Of a stretch of DNA of 64,000 nt, positions 1 through 28,400 are shown in pieces (the stretch's first letter is position 1; every line of letters starts with the position of its first letter). The stretch is from NCBI GenBank assembly GCA_964035795.1, contig OZ038321.1, forward strand, positions 8,325,446 to 8,389,445. Direction: 5' to 3'. Origin of the DNA: Pterobdella sp. o SKG-2022 (Eukaryota; Annelida; Clitellata; Hirudinida; Piscicolidae). The translations under genes and the position numbers were made by a program. The notes under the pieces were generated by a model. That model had not been told where the DNA came from and did no database searches. It saw only the letters and a program-made list of their open reading frames with translations.

Positions 1-481
1 AGTTATTAATTGACGGATTTCTTAAAATATTCGAAATCAAAGCTTTTTTTAAATTAGAGAACAAAAAATAACTTTTTAAAATTAGGTGGTAGATGTTTTT
101 TTGCACTTATATCTTTGAAGCAGATGAAATATGCATATAAGTTGTGGACAGGGTCAATTACGGGTTTAATCTTGAATCCTGATTTTTCTAGGTTGTTTTT
201 TTATAATGTTTGAAATGAAAGGGATAATATGAACATCAAAATTGAAAACCATAAACAGCATTCACAATTGTATTTAATGAAGCTTACCATTCATTGTTAA
301 ACTCCAAGTCCAAATAACTACGATGCCTAAACTGACAAACATGGTAATTCATTACTTCATGACTCCAGCAACAGAAGTGTTAAACTTGTGTTTTTATGTT
401 TGAAGACTTCTATAACAAATAGATGAAATCGGGATAATTTTTGAAATTAGCTCGTAATTTAAGGTGATTTAAGAGTCGCAT

Positions 482-556
482 GGAGAAGCGCCTTCCAGAA
501 TCAATCAATTGCGCAACTGAAATCCCAATTAGGGACGACCTAGTGGTCGACTTACT
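482..556 (+). repeat. Dispersed ~70 bp repeat, copy 1
   Basis: Shares the core TCAATTGCGCAACTGAAATC, followed by a CCCAATTAGGG-type block and GTGGTCGACTTA, with copies at about 6615-6685 and 58630-58702. All three are in the same orientation. I do not recognise the family; it may be a piece of a larger SINE or transposon. Confidence 0.6.
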
Positions 557-1101
557 TGAGAATCAAAAAACAGTTTATATCATGCGTGGAAATGATCTGC
601 AAATATAAAGCTTTTGGTGTTTTTCAATAAATAACAATCTAAATACTAAACTAAACTAAAATAAATTTTTTCAACATTGGGAACGGGTATTTATTCTTTA
701 TAGAACGGTGATTTATTGGTTTTAAATAAATAATAAATTTGGGGCTGTTTTTTTTATAAAAGACCTAAAGGACTTGAACCCCATTTTATACACATAATAC
801 AACTCAAATAATTATTGTCTAAATTAACTTCTTATACCAATTATATAGATTGAGGCTCTCTCATAAACCAAATGATACTTTGAAAAACTCATATGACTAC
901 TAACAAAATTTCTGTGATGTTTTACTTGGAAATATGCAAAGAATCTTTGAGTTTTTCTGTTTTTTTTACATATTAAATATTTTAAAAAAAGTCATAGAAC
1001 CATTGGCTGGTTTTTCTTGGAAAAGAGGTGTGTTATAACAACAGTATTTCAAGAAAGCATTCCAGTTTTATTTTTCAGAGACATCGTATGTATATTTCTT
1101 T

Positions 1102-1301
1102 AATATTTTGTAACGGTAAACATTAATCGAGAGGAATTGTTGATACATTTATTAGGAATCAAAAGCTATAATTTTCGATAAGTTTAGCCTTATCATAAAA
1201 CGTTTTATGATAAGGCTAAACTTATCGAAAATTATAGCTTTTGATTCCTAATAAATATATTGAAAATTCCTCTTAATTGATGTTTTTCGTTACAAAATCC
1301 C
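1102..1301. repeat. Long near-perfect inverted repeat (MITE-like hairpin)
   Basis: Two arms of about 100 bp meet at the centre near 1201/1202 with essentially no loop. The inner 60 bp of each arm match almost perfectly. The outer 40 bp match with scattered differences, as in GTAACGGT on the left against the complement of TTTTTCGTTAC on the right. The shape suits a small non-autonomous DNA transposon or foldback element. No transposase is present and I could not define a target-site duplication. Confidence 0.75.
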
Positions 1302-3197
1302 TTCTTATTAAATAATATATACTAGTAAAGATTAAATACAGATGAATTTGTTAAATATTATGTTGTTCTCACCACAGAAACCTTACCAAATTTACTTTTA
1401 TGCATACTTTCACCTCACTTCATTCACATCCTCGACATTCTTTGAAACTGCACTCAAATTCAAAATTTTTTAAAAATTTATTTTAACAACTTTAGTATTA
1501 AATTCTATCATCATTTTCACGATCCAAATAAAAATGAAAAATCTTTGGAACACTACAAGCTGTATAATTTACTTCATAATAAAAACTACTAGTGTTCAAA
1601 AATTGGTCAAATTTCGTTTGATTTTCAAAACAGTGTCAATTCCACACCGCAAGCTCAACATTGTGAAAGACCACATACACTTTCGCAAAGAAGCCTGCTT
1701 TTTGATTCTCTAGACCCTCTTATAATTTTAATAATTTTTTATAAACTTTTATGTAAAACAGATTGTACCGCCTCTATTTTAATTGTTCTCACCAACTTGA
1801 GACAATAGATCACAAGTCCATGCATAAAGATTATGCGAAAATTTTGTAAGTTGAAATGAGTCAAGTTATTGAAGAAATATTTCATTGTTCTATTGTTTAA
1901 AAAACTAAAAAGGCTTTTTTAAACAAAAAAACTCAAAGTTTTTGTGAGTCTAACTTACATCATCAAGTAACAATAAGGTAAGTAGTAATTTTGCATCCGA
2001 CCTTAAGCTGGTGAGATAATGTGAGTCGACTTGAAAAAAGGTTTTTATATTTTTGATAAATAAATACTTTTTGATTGTTTTTCATAAAATTGTGTCAAAC
2101 TATTTTACTTCATATATTGATTATTATTCATTATTTTTTTCTCTTAAATCTATGGCACCTAAGTGAAGTTATCGGAGCATTCATACCTAGAGACTCATGC
2201 CATGCCATGCTTGCTTCCACTTATAAATCTCTTCGTGTTTAATATTTCTTCATACTTATTTTAATGAAGAAACTAAGTGCTAATCTTGATAAGTGCTGAA
2301 GTGATTAAAGGGCTCTTTCACTGAGATTGCTCTTGTCTGCCTTTTCAACAATGCTCACAATTTTAAATTTATTGATTGTTTTTGATAATATTTTATTAAA
2401 TCATAAAATTTGGTACATTTTTTTTATTTAAAAATTTATGAATTACGCCGCCATGCACTATTTAAAACTGATTAGAATTGGAAAATCCTCTATTCGGTTA
2501 CTTTTCGACTTAAGCCATGGTTTCCTTCATTAAAATAATATTTATTTTTTCATTTTTTTAGTTTTCTTTTTCAAAACCTGCTTTTATGGAACGATGAAAA
2601 AAAATCTTTTAAAAAACCATTTTTTTCTATGTTTTCAGATCGCCTCATTTAAAACTCAATTTAACTAATAGCTTTACAAGTAAATTCTCAAGATTTTTGC
2701 TTAGTTTCATGTTAATAAAAAATAAAAATCCTGAAACACTTTGGAAACAATTTTATATCTTTATTCTGAATCTTCTCACGATACGCTTTTAAACACACTT
2801 AAAAAGTCGAACCAAAAAATTCTTTTTGTTTATATCACTCAAAGCTATCTCCATCAATATTTAAAACTGATGAATATGTGAAATGGTGATTAGAAACCTT
2901 GAAGATTAAATAATATGAGTTACTTTTTAACGTACTTGATTTTATGTTACTTTGTTAACGAAAAGCTTTGTATTCAATAAAATTTCCTTTTTTTTTCAAA
3001 TAATTTGCAGTACTTTTTATTTCATGATTGGAATATTTAGCACAATAGCTCACCGTCATAACCACCATCTCTCCAGCTTGCCTCATGCGATTATTTTGTT
3101 GAACACAAAAAATTAATATTCATAAAAATTTAAATCTTATAGATACATATCTTAATTAAATTAAAGCATATTTATCGATAGGAGCATCGAAGACAAC

Positions 3198-17683
<14,486 letters not shown>

Positions 17684-17859
17684 TGAATCTGAAAAATGAA
17701 ACTTTATATGAGATCTATCAGCGCTTTGAAAAATCAGCAATCATCTTGTATATTTGATGCTTGAAACTATTTTGAATATTTCAGATTATCAATTGATTAA
17801 ATATTAGTTTAATTTTGTGTTGGAAATTTTACAACATAATTCTTTTTGATCAGTTTTTG

Positions 17860-17950
17860 AAAAAATGATATCAATTGAAAATTTTATTCATTAGAAATTT
17901 TATCAATTGAAAATTTCATCTATTAGAAATTTTATCTATAAGAAACTTCG
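17860..17950. repeat. Short imperfect tandem repeat
   Basis: Alternating blocks of the type AATTGAAAATTTTAT and ATTAGAAATTTTATC repeat about three times just downstream of the protocadherin stop. This is low-complexity AT-rich sequence with no coding signal. Confidence 0.55.
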
Positions 17951-19470
17951 TTTGAAACGTCTCTAAAGTTTTTCACAATAGAAAGTTTTGTAAGCAAAAT
18001 GTCTCTTTTTCAACATCACTCCAACTTTTACTCTTTGATACAAAACGATAGAAATGAGCAAGAAACTTTTTAACATTGCCATAAAATATTATTATTGCTA
18101 GAAAAAGTTTAGTTTCAAATGAATCTGGAAACTACTACCAGCTGTAGCTATTTCAGACACTGAAAGGTTAACTCATTTCTTGAACTGAAATAAAACAGTT
18201 TTTCAAGAAGTGCATAATAATAAAGAAAATTTAAACAGACCTGAAATATTCCTCAAAAACAAAAATTTCTTTTTGATTGCATGTAACAATTTGTTTACTT
18301 CTGACTCATAAAAACACTCCTCACCATGTCTTTATGAAACCAAGATGCCAATCCGAACAATGATTGAGTTCAAATATAAAGGATTTTTGAAAGATAAATA
18401 ATGGTTTAAATAAATTTGCTTTGTTGTTTGTGTATCAAAAAACTCGACAATTTAAGACCGCTACCCACAATTTGTAGGATGCTGCAAAGACTTTTGGATA
18501 AATCCACAATTTAATTCATGGATACCCTGTAAATGACATTCACAGATTCTTATAAAAAATATACCAAAGTTTGTTGAAAAATTCTATAAAGCTTTTTTGT
18601 AAGACGATCTTAAATTTTTCAATATCATATTTTATTTGACGATAAAGCAAATCTTAGTGTTTTTATACCACTGTCGTTATACGCTTTTGTGCCTTCTTCA
18701 ATGGATCCCTCACGCTTTCATCGTTCCATCAATATTACTGGAAAAGACTTTCAAAAATATAAAAAAATTCTTATGAAGTTTTTCACATAAAAGTCTGAAT
18801 AAAGCGGCTTTGATCGTTCGACTAGAAGAATCGAATGGAAAACTCTGTAAAGAAATATGTTAAACTGTGAAGAAATTGACTAAACTGCAGACATCAATTC
18901 ACTTGTTGAAACCTCTATGGAAACATTAATGTTTATGTGCATTTAAATGTTTTTTTTTTCTAATATACATTTATATTGAAATTTTTATTTTCCAAAATTT
19001 TCATTAATTTAAAAAGACCATATTGTTTGTCCCTCATTTTTTGCAAGAATATTAATTAAAAAAGAAAAATTTTTTAAAATTCAAACCAAAATAAAACTTA
19101 TCGAATTTTTTTTCACTTTAAAATATCATCTTTTGTGAAATAGATTTAAAATTTCAAATGGGGTTTTTCGGTAAAATTATTTTCTAAAGGCCTTCTCAAA
19201 ATCGTCAATATTTATTCATTCAAAAAAACAAATTCACTTTAAAAATTGGGCCAAAGATTTATACTCAAGTTAAATTCGATGTTTTTATTCAATCAATCAT
19301 TGAAAGGAATGTTTGAATATATTTCTAATCAAAATTTTAACCTTGAAGAGTTCTCTTGAAGACCAAAGGAATATTCCGTGTAACACTTTGATAAGCAAGC
19401 CGGATTCGCAAGGTATGAAAGAGTATATTTTAACATGGCTTTAGTAATATCAATTTTCTCATTGCATCAG

Positions 19471-19780
19471 TAGTTGTACCTGATCATTCTGTCTCATTAT
19501 CCTGCGGCATACTCCCATATAACTTGCCCTTCTTCAACAAATCTTTGGAGTTTGTGAAGTATCCTAAAAACACATCAAGTTTGGATAAGATAAGACCAAT
19601 ACCAAACATAAGAGCATCGACAATCACCAAGACCAATCTATCTACCAAGGATAATCAAATCGGTAGCTTCTACAACAATACCTTAGACAGAATCATCTGT
19701 AATGATCCTGTTGTTTTTCAACCGTTGAAACCTTGCATTCAAAAAGTTAGGTTCCTTCCTGGCCCACCATCAAACGTTAG
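19471..19780 (+). CDS. Candidate cytoplasmic-tail exon, possibly of the protocadherin
   Basis: An open stretch of about 100 codons follows a CATCAG acceptor-like site and ends at a strong TTAG/GTGAGT donor. The product is polar, with many Lys, Asn, Ser and Thr residues and a C-terminal FLPGPPSNV segment. A second candidate exon (20723-20777) joins in phase and ends in PYDYSRL plus a stop. The exon-8 donor at 17672 is phase 0, while this exon needs phase 1, so a further exon would have to intervene. It could instead belong to an unrelated gene. Not recognised by family. Confidence 0.35.
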
Positions 19781-20722
19781 GTGAGTTGTATGGTGGCGTA
19801 TTAACTTCATCATAAACAACTACTTTTTGAAGTACAAAGATTTCCTTTGCTTAATATAACCGCAAAAGTCTTTTCATTCTGATTTTCATGTATTCACATA
19901 TTCATTTCATTGTCTTCAAGTACAGATCACTCATTGTGCTTTTTAGAACTAGTCTTACTAATATATTAAAGGATCTGTGTTTGAAACATTTTTATTCGAA
20001 TTATACCATATTTTTTTTTAAGTTGATTTATACTTAGAAACAAAATATTTCTTTAAAAATAAGTCTTTTTTCATACTATTAATTACTGAGTTATCAATTT
20101 ATACGGGTAATCCTATTACAAAAATTTAAAAAATCTCTTTTTGTAGAAAAGTATTTTGTCGATATATGCATTATAAGTTACAATTATGTTAAGTTTTGTT
20201 AGGTTAAATAATTTCACCCAATACTATATAAAATATGTTTACTGTATGATAAATCATACCGTTTTGTAGAAGACGACCCTAAAATTCGTATAGAGAAAGC
20301 ATCCAAAAATTATATTATATTATTATATGAAATATTAAAGCGTCTTAATTGTTGCTTCAAGCTATTTTTGGTACAAATAATTGATTTACAACTTATTGTT
20401 GATTTATATTCAAATTATGATGACTGATATGTAACTTTTGTCAGTGTTCTCAAAATCCCTCTTAAAATTAAGAAAAAATCCAATTGAGATAATTTATTAT
20501 TTATCATACTTAATTAAAAATATTGAACTTTCTTTTTGTTAAACAGCAGAAAAGGCAATTTCGAATTTGAAGAAAAAATATGAAACATCTAGAAAGCAAT
20601 CTCAACACCTGAATGAAAAAGAATATGAAAACGTTTTTCTTATGGAAGGCTACCAAAAAATTTTTAAAACCCATTAATCTGGTCTTAGCGCGTTTAAACG
20701 ACGTTTTAGCTTCGATCTCCAG

Positions 20723-20777
20723 CAATGTTCAGTCTCTCCAAACTACACAGTTGCCATATGACTACTCCCGATTATAA
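20723..20777 (+). CDS. Candidate terminal exon following 19471-19780
   Basis: The acceptor is CTCCAG at 20717-20722. Read in the phase left by the donor at 19781, it gives about 17 residues ending TTQLPYDYSRL and a stop at 20775-20777. Another frame here is open to 20877, so the assignment is weak. Confidence 0.25.
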
Positions 20778-22477
20778 CAAGTTTGGTCCATTTAATTGGA
20801 GACGAATTCTAGATCATAAGGTGAAAATAAACGGTACCTATGATAAAGATAAGCTTGTAACAGCATGTATCTTTTAATCGGGGCATTGTAAGTCTCCTTG
20901 AAAAATATATAATTTTCCCATAAGACTCGCCCTATATTTTCTACAAGTTTCCAATGACATTCAAGAAATGAATTTAGTAAAGACAGTGAATAATCCAATA
21001 TAATCAGAAAATGCTATCGTAACAAAGGCTATAATGATAGTTTTCACTATGTTTCGTGGATTATTTAGAAATGGCTAAATGATCAACTATGATTAGAAGT
21101 TTGTTAATTGTTTTGATTTAATCTAAAGCTTCTTTAATTACTTTTGACAGACTTTAAAATTGTGTTTAGTTTGTGGTATTATACTTGAAAGTTTCATTTT
21201 AATAAAGTTTTTCAGTTCAAGTAATTCATTTTTAAATTTTAAAAGTTAAGTCATACTATTGGCCGTTAGGTTGCGAACTAGTACAACAGGTCATAAATAA
21301 AAAAAGGTTAAATTTTCGCTTGCCTTTTTTGTGAAAACACTTCTGACCTATTTAAAAGTAGCTCCTTCTTTGAAACTTTGTGTGTCTATGTATGTATGCA
21401 AGTCGACCATCAGTCACCTCATGTCGGGGTTTCGATTTGAAGCTTTGCAATCTATTTTAACAAATTTAATGTTTTTAAAACTTCATTTAGTTTGTGTTTT
21501 GTATTTTTAGTTTATTTAGCTTATTCGAAGTGTAGTCACGAGTAAGCATCAATGTTTTATATTTTATAAGCTTTGATAGGATCAGTACGGCAATGCCGTA
21601 CGAAAGATTTTCAGGAAATTTTTCGGTGAAGTCTAACCTACCTTAATACTCCGTACTACCCTACATGATCATAAAGGGTTTACCATTAGTAATCTCTAGC
21701 TCTATTTTATAGTAAAAAATTTATTTAAAGCTCATTGCAAAGATTGTTAAGGATCGAAGTAAAATCTTTTATTTTAATGGAATTTACCTTTTTGATAAAT
21801 GATAAGTTAAAAATAAATATTAAGCTAATAATATGTTTTCATTAAGACACTTGGGAAATTTTTAAAAATTCCAAGATTGTAAGACATTGCACGCACTTCT
21901 CAGTAAAAAAAAGTATGTTTCTGTTTAAAAATTATCAAGTATGTTTTTAAAGCTATTTAAAATTAGAAAACTATTTTCTAGAAAATTCTTTGTTTCCAAG
22001 CATTCAATATACAGTTTTTGGAAATATACCAAACGATTTTCTTCAAAAAAGCTTTTTGCGTTGAATTTATAAACGATTTTATAAGCTATCTTTTGAGAAA
22101 ATTTCTAATATCTTTATAAACTAAGTATAATAAAAAATTTTAGTTATTAAAAAAAAGCATGGTTTTTGAAAACTGAAAGAATACAAAACTAGAATAACTT
22201 TAAGAGATATGATTAAAAATTATATCAAACTCGTCAGTTTTAACTTCAAATTATCATTTTTTTGTCATTAAAAAACTCCTAAACGAAAATGTTTGAAAAA
22301 TAGAATTTAATTTATTTTACTCTAATGATTGGCTGATTTGCAAAAGCAGACGATTGGTTATTCAGATGAACAGCGTTTTGTTTTATATTGTCAAATTCTA
22401 ATGAAAATTGGATATTTATTTTATGTTTTTATATGTTTTGAAACCTTAAATAATTCTTTGGCTTAAAAACGTTAAAA
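20778..22477. other. Intergenic AT-rich spacer
   Basis: I see no convincing exon, RNA gene or transposon on either strand between the possible protocadherin tail exons and the first lectin gene. Short open frames here lack splice signals or family similarity. Confidence 0.5.
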
Positions 22478-25400
22478 ATGTATTATAGATGTTTTTCTTT
22501 ATTCTTTCTTCTATTTTTTATTTTTGATTTTTCCATTTCGTCGCCAAGTTATTTAGAATATGAAAGTCTTTTGTCGCGACATCGATATTATTTCTTCAAG
22601 AGACTTTTCATCAGATCTTTAGATGTTGCTATGGATTTATGCCCAAAAAAGAGTAGACTGTTGACGCTCCAGTCAAATGTAATAATTAAAGACATGGAAA
22701 AAATGAAATTTCCTTTTAAAAGCCCAAGAATTATTTTAGCTATGGCCAATAGAAGCGACACAAACAGCTGGGTTTTTGATAAAAACTTGTGTAAGTAGAT
22801 TTAGTATCTTTGAATCAATTGATTCAATTTTTATATTATTTTAGACGTGAAAGTATCTGGAAGCAATTGGCAAAGTTCAAACCACACTTTGGCCAAACAT
22901 GAGTGCGCCTACATCAATATAAAGAATAATTTACAATGGGGTATAACCGACTGTGAAGGCGAATTTGAACTAATTTGCGTACAAGGTTTGTTTAATTTAT
23001 TGGAAGTTAATCTATAAGCGGCATCAAATTATTTGACTAACAATAGTTTAGCAAAAGATTAAGTAGGAACATATGTATATATATTTTTATAAAAAAACAG
23101 AAAAATATGTATACAAATATATATATAAATTATATAACAATATATAAATATATACATAATACTTTGCTGAATTTATATTATATATTTTAATTATGAAACT
23201 AACTCAAAAATTCATATTTAAAAATTGTATTTAATATGTCACTAGAATATCATGCTCCAATCTGGTTAGTTGCCTCAGGAAAAAATGTGATGCATAACAA
23301 TGCAGTGCCAGAAAAACAAGCCAAGACATCTGAAGAGTGCATGGCATTGTGTCAATATCTTGAAGACTTCTGCATAGGTTTGTAAGAAACATCTGAATAA
23401 ATTTTAAAATTTATATTGCTATTTATGAAAATTGTTCAAAAGCTCTACTGTTGGTAGAAGCAAAAAAGCCATAAATTAGCTCTAATTGATAATTGGTTAG
23501 TTTATTACTTTTTTCAATTTTCCACTAGCAATTGTGCATTTCTCTTCACATGATCTCTTTGAGTGTTGGTTAGTGAAGGATTTACAAGAAAAAGAATCAG
23601 TCAAAAGCAGTATGAGCTATTTATTAAAATATGACACCAAAAAGATATCCTCTTATCAGCAAAGTAAGATTTTGATTTACTTCCGGTATAAAAATGCTTG
23701 TTTTTCAAATATATACATTCATGTTATAAGCAATGTGCCTAATTGTTTAATACACATATTGTTTAAAAATTTTTCAAATATGCAAATTTCCTGTTTTACT
23801 TGAGAAATAATTTTATTATTCAAAATTGAAAATTTGGATGAATTTATTTCTCAAACTGTATGAAATAATGTAATATAAGATATTTCAAATATTTTGAGTT
23901 TTTTTTCACTATAAAAAAACGCAGTATTTTTTCATTATTTTGTTTAAATAAAAAATTATTGTATTTCAATGCAAATAACGAATTAAATTTAATAAATGTT
24001 TAAAGGTTTAAGAATCCATTATTCTACAGTTTTTATAATGCAGCAAGTTTCTTATTTTTAACGCATTATTAAATGATAAGCTTAAGAGTGCTTAAGCTGT
24101 CTGAAAAGTTGAAATATATATGAAGATTACCAAAATGAAACGATCACTATATATTTTTAGAACAGTTTCAGAAAATATTGCATATTGGAAAGAAAGCATA
24201 TTGTTCAATTATAAACATAATTAGCTTATGCAAGCTGTTCTAGATGAGCAATACTGTATGGGAGTGAGGTTTGATGTCTTAAACGAAATGAGTTAGGTAT
24301 ATTGAAAATAACGGAAATATCTATGGTGAGAATAAGTTAAGAGCTTTATAAGTAAATTTTCAATTGATAGGTAAGGATTGAGATGTTAAATGCATTATCG
24401 GTGTAAGATGATTTGGTCATGTAATGACAAGGAATGAAGAAAACGTTATGAGAAAGCATTTAATTTTAAAAAACTAGCCGAGGTTTGATTAGAAAAGAGA
24501 AAGAATGCCAGTAATTTTCGATGCTTCAATAAAAATAGAGGTCGGGAGTATATAAATTTTTCAAAAAATGTTTTATATATAGAATAAATCTGATCCCCCT
24601 CAGTATATCAAGCATAAAACCAGATCTAAAATGTTGTTTTAATTCTACACTGTACATGTAAAATGAGGTGATGATGTCGCTTACGAGCACCGAGGAACAT
24701 GAAAACAACAGATAGTTTTGGTGATGCTGATGTTTGTGATAACGACGATGACGATGGTGATGTATCATTGAATATTGAGCTGATACTGAAAAAAAAACAA
24801 TATCGCCATAAACTTCGCTCAATAATTAACTGAGTTTTATTGGACAATTTAATTTGCAAAATTAGTTTATCCAAAATCTTATTCTCAGTCATAATGCGGC
24901 TTTTTGAAATTTTAAGTAATTTGGTGTTTAATTTTATTTTTATTTTTTGCATATACTGGTTTGATGTATCGGTTTTAAATCGTTTCTTTTCAGCGTTACT
25001 TTCTCATTAGGACTTGTGATCTGTAAGGTTTGACATGAAAGCCAAAAGATTGTAAGTTGATGAGTTTGAAATATTGACAAGACCCAGCAAACTAATACAA
25101 GTGATAACTTATCTGCAAAGCGAGGATCCAAGCAGTCTTCGTTGATTTTCAAGATATTCATGCCAGCCTACAATTTCAATCACATATTTAGAATTGAATG
25201 CATAATGTATTTTTGGTCTGCACAACACGTTGTTTGCCTTATTCACTGCAAGTCATGATGGAAAAATGATGACAAACTAGATGGAGATTCCATACTTTTG
25301 GACGCTCTTTCTGGAAATATTTTTATTTGCTGTTTATAATTTTATTATAATTTTGAATTATTTTGTCTTTGGCGTAGACAGGCCCATAATCCGAAAAACT

Positions 25401-28400
25401 TGTGTCTGCAAAATTTTATTTGAAAATATAAAATTTTTAAAACACTAAATTTACATAGAAAAAATTGAAAAATACTCGTCCCATGGAAACAGACTTGAAA
25501 CGACGAGGATGGCATCTTGTATTTATTAAGCACTAAGCACTTCTTGCATATATTCAAAAAATCGTTGTGGAACCACCGACCTTGATGCTGTTTCACAATT
25601 TACAAAGTAATAATATTGAAGTTTATGCCGCTGTGAACATCCTCGTTTGTGTATTGCATATTGCATTATGTTTTCCGTAATTTGTTCACCAAGGGCTAAT
25701 ACCTGATTAAAATTAATGAAGATATATCGATTGGATGTAATTTTTATGATTGTCAGGACTGCCATATTTATAATCATTTGATGCTTAAAAATTTGCGTTT
25801 TTCCACCATAACATATGCCTTTATTTTTTGAATAAATTGTTTTCAGGCAAACTCCAAAGAACTGGTATATTGGTGCATGTAAGCATGCCCTTTTTTTACC
25901 CTTTCATATCATTGCTGATTCCTAGTTAGGTTTCCAGCCATTGATCTTGATATTTCAGTATTTCCAATTTATTTTTCTTCATATTATTAATTTGATTTAT
26001 TCTTTTCTGAATATTCATTTTATTGCTTTAGGTATTTAATTAAAAGACTGCAGCTTATACGACTTAAAGGAATAAAAAGGCAGTCTCAAATGAAAATTTT
26101 TTTGAACTTTTTAACTTTATTTAAATTAATATATACTCATATATGTGTATACAGTTGTAAAAAAATTCATAATTTAACATTTTTTAAGTCAAATGGTTAG
26201 CCTCTAATGAAAGAAAATGTTAAGATACATTCAAAATATTTTAAAGTGAGTATGATAAACTAAACTCAATGGCTTACAAGCTCTTTAATGCACCAAGCTT
26301 TTGTATTTGCTTTGAAATCATCATCAAATGAATCACTTAACGATGATTTCAGGCCAAATCGAAAAGCTTGGTGCATTAAGACCTTTATAAAGCTTTTGTG
26401 TTTAATTATATAATATTGCTCATTGTATATTCAATCAAACTTAATTGAAATCAGTAGTTCCGAAATATAATATATCGTACCGACTCAGCAATTGTCACCA
26501 AAATATACCCATTTGTTTACAGATTTGGCTGATGAAGTTTATCAAATAGAAGTTGAGAAGGAAGAAACGGTGTATTACCGTGTGAAAAGACAAGGTTCCA
26601 CCACGTCTCAAGGTTCCAATGTTGCCTGTTTCATTGAGCGTGGTTATATAAGATTAATGGTTATATTGTTGCTACAGTTCATTTGAATTCTCTTTGAACC
26701 GTAGCCATCTTTGCAGAATTACTTGGTTTTAAGCAACGTTTTTAATAATTTAAAGCTTCTTTTGCTTTGCATCATTATAACTTGAGTTGATCCCTCTATT
26801 GTCCCTTCGTTTTTAATTTTTTAGGTTTTCAATGTTTTTAATTTTTTCCCATTATTTTATAAGCTTTACTTTTCAATCATATTTTTTATATTTCATCGTT
26901 TTTGTATTATAAAATTTCATAATAATTGTTAAATTTCATAGTTTTTCTGTTTTTTATATCTTTGGAAGAGCGGAACAAAGTTAAATTAACTGATAAGCTT
27001 GACATCAAATCAAAAAATGATTCTTGTATTTTTAGATTCTTCATTCATCACCATCTAAAAAATATTTAACTTTAGATCAAATTTTTGGATCTCTATTGAA
27101 TGAAGTTTGTTTTTTTTGAAGATAATTGAAATTCATTATATAGAACCATTTTTTTGCAGACGTAGAAATGGAGACGATATATTCCAATTCAGGACCTGTG
27201 AATCATTCTCAGCATAGAAAATCATGTAATGGTTTTTATTGCATCTGTTTTATTACAGACAGCGCTTTTGTGCCACTAATACACGTCATTTTGAGATAAA
27301 TGTCATTACTTTGGCATTTCATATATAAAGTAAATGGCCATGAAAACTCTATATCTGATTTGAATAAAGAATATGACTTCATCTATAGATATTTGAAAGT
27401 TTTATTATCTCTGGCCGTAAAATTCAGTGCCAGACTCTAATGATCTGAAGATAAGGGCTTTAAGCTTTTGTCAAGTCGCAGAAAGTTCACGGTGCTTTCA
27501 CTCTTGAGTTTATGGGCAAGTTTCTATTTGTGTTTGTATTAACTACTACCTTCCACCTTTCTTTTCATTACGTTATGACGATTTCTTGTTTTTTAGTCCT
27601 GGGCATGATGTTAAACTGCACCAAAGCAAGCCTAGTTAGGGCTCCACATCTAACTTACGAAACATGCTCTTTTTTGAATTTTATATGTTTTTGATCTCAA
27701 TAATTTCTTTTCCGAAGAATGAACCAACAATTTTTTGTGGTTACTCAGCTTTTATTGGTTGATCAGTGAAACTTACTGTTTAGGCTTTATATTTGCTCAA
27801 ATGTGCATTGCAGGCTTACTGCTGCTTACATGTCAGTCCCATGTAATTTTTGTGTGTGGTTGTGCTTTAGAAATGACCTCCAACTATCTTCATGCTTCTT
27901 CAGACTTGCAACGTTGTTCATTCAAGTGCATTCACAATGAAAATTCAAAGGTTTTATTCAAATCCACCGTTCTCCTGCTGCCTTCATCCATTTGATGGAA
28001 TCATCATCTGCTTACTCGATTCTTTATCTGCTTGCAACAGTTTTGAGCACTCTTCAATGAGTTCAAGCTGTGAAGGCTTGTGAGGTGGAACGTTGGGTCA
28101 AAGTTGGCTTTCTCGGTATTTTGAGTGCCAATTGTTTATAAAACCAGATAGAAATTGAATGCTGAATGTTTTAATTATAAAGTACGAAGCTTGGCGTTAT
28201 TAGTTGAACATTCTCAAAGTTTTGCACTGTTAACGAGAAACTTAGCTGCTAATAACAAAAACGTTTGGTGTTCAAAAGTTCTTTTATTCTCTTTGAAGTC
28301 TCCAGATGGAAGCTATTTGTGACCAATTAGCAGACGAAAATTTCATAGATGGCTAGAAGCTGAACTGCATTTACTGTCAAGCTATTAGGCAGCAAACATT

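Larger units (their letters stand above)
1..3197. other. Non-coding upstream region of the protocadherin gene
   Basis: AT-rich sequence with no convincing exon on either strand. It holds one copy of a dispersed repeat of about 70 bp (482-556) and a long hairpin (about 1102-1301), both listed separately. The promoter of the protocadherin gene should lie here or further left, but I see no clear TATA box or initiator to place it. Confidence 0.6.

Noticed and set aside
24526..24952. Two overlapping minus-strand frames of about 100 codons
   Set aside because: No family similarity, no splice context, His-rich low complexity; within an intron next to a LINE relic.
27512..28083. Cys- and Leu-rich + strand frames
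   Set aside because: They lie in the intron between lectin-gene exons 27160-27225 and 28681-28774, overlap each other in different frames and lack acceptor/donor pairs in phase.
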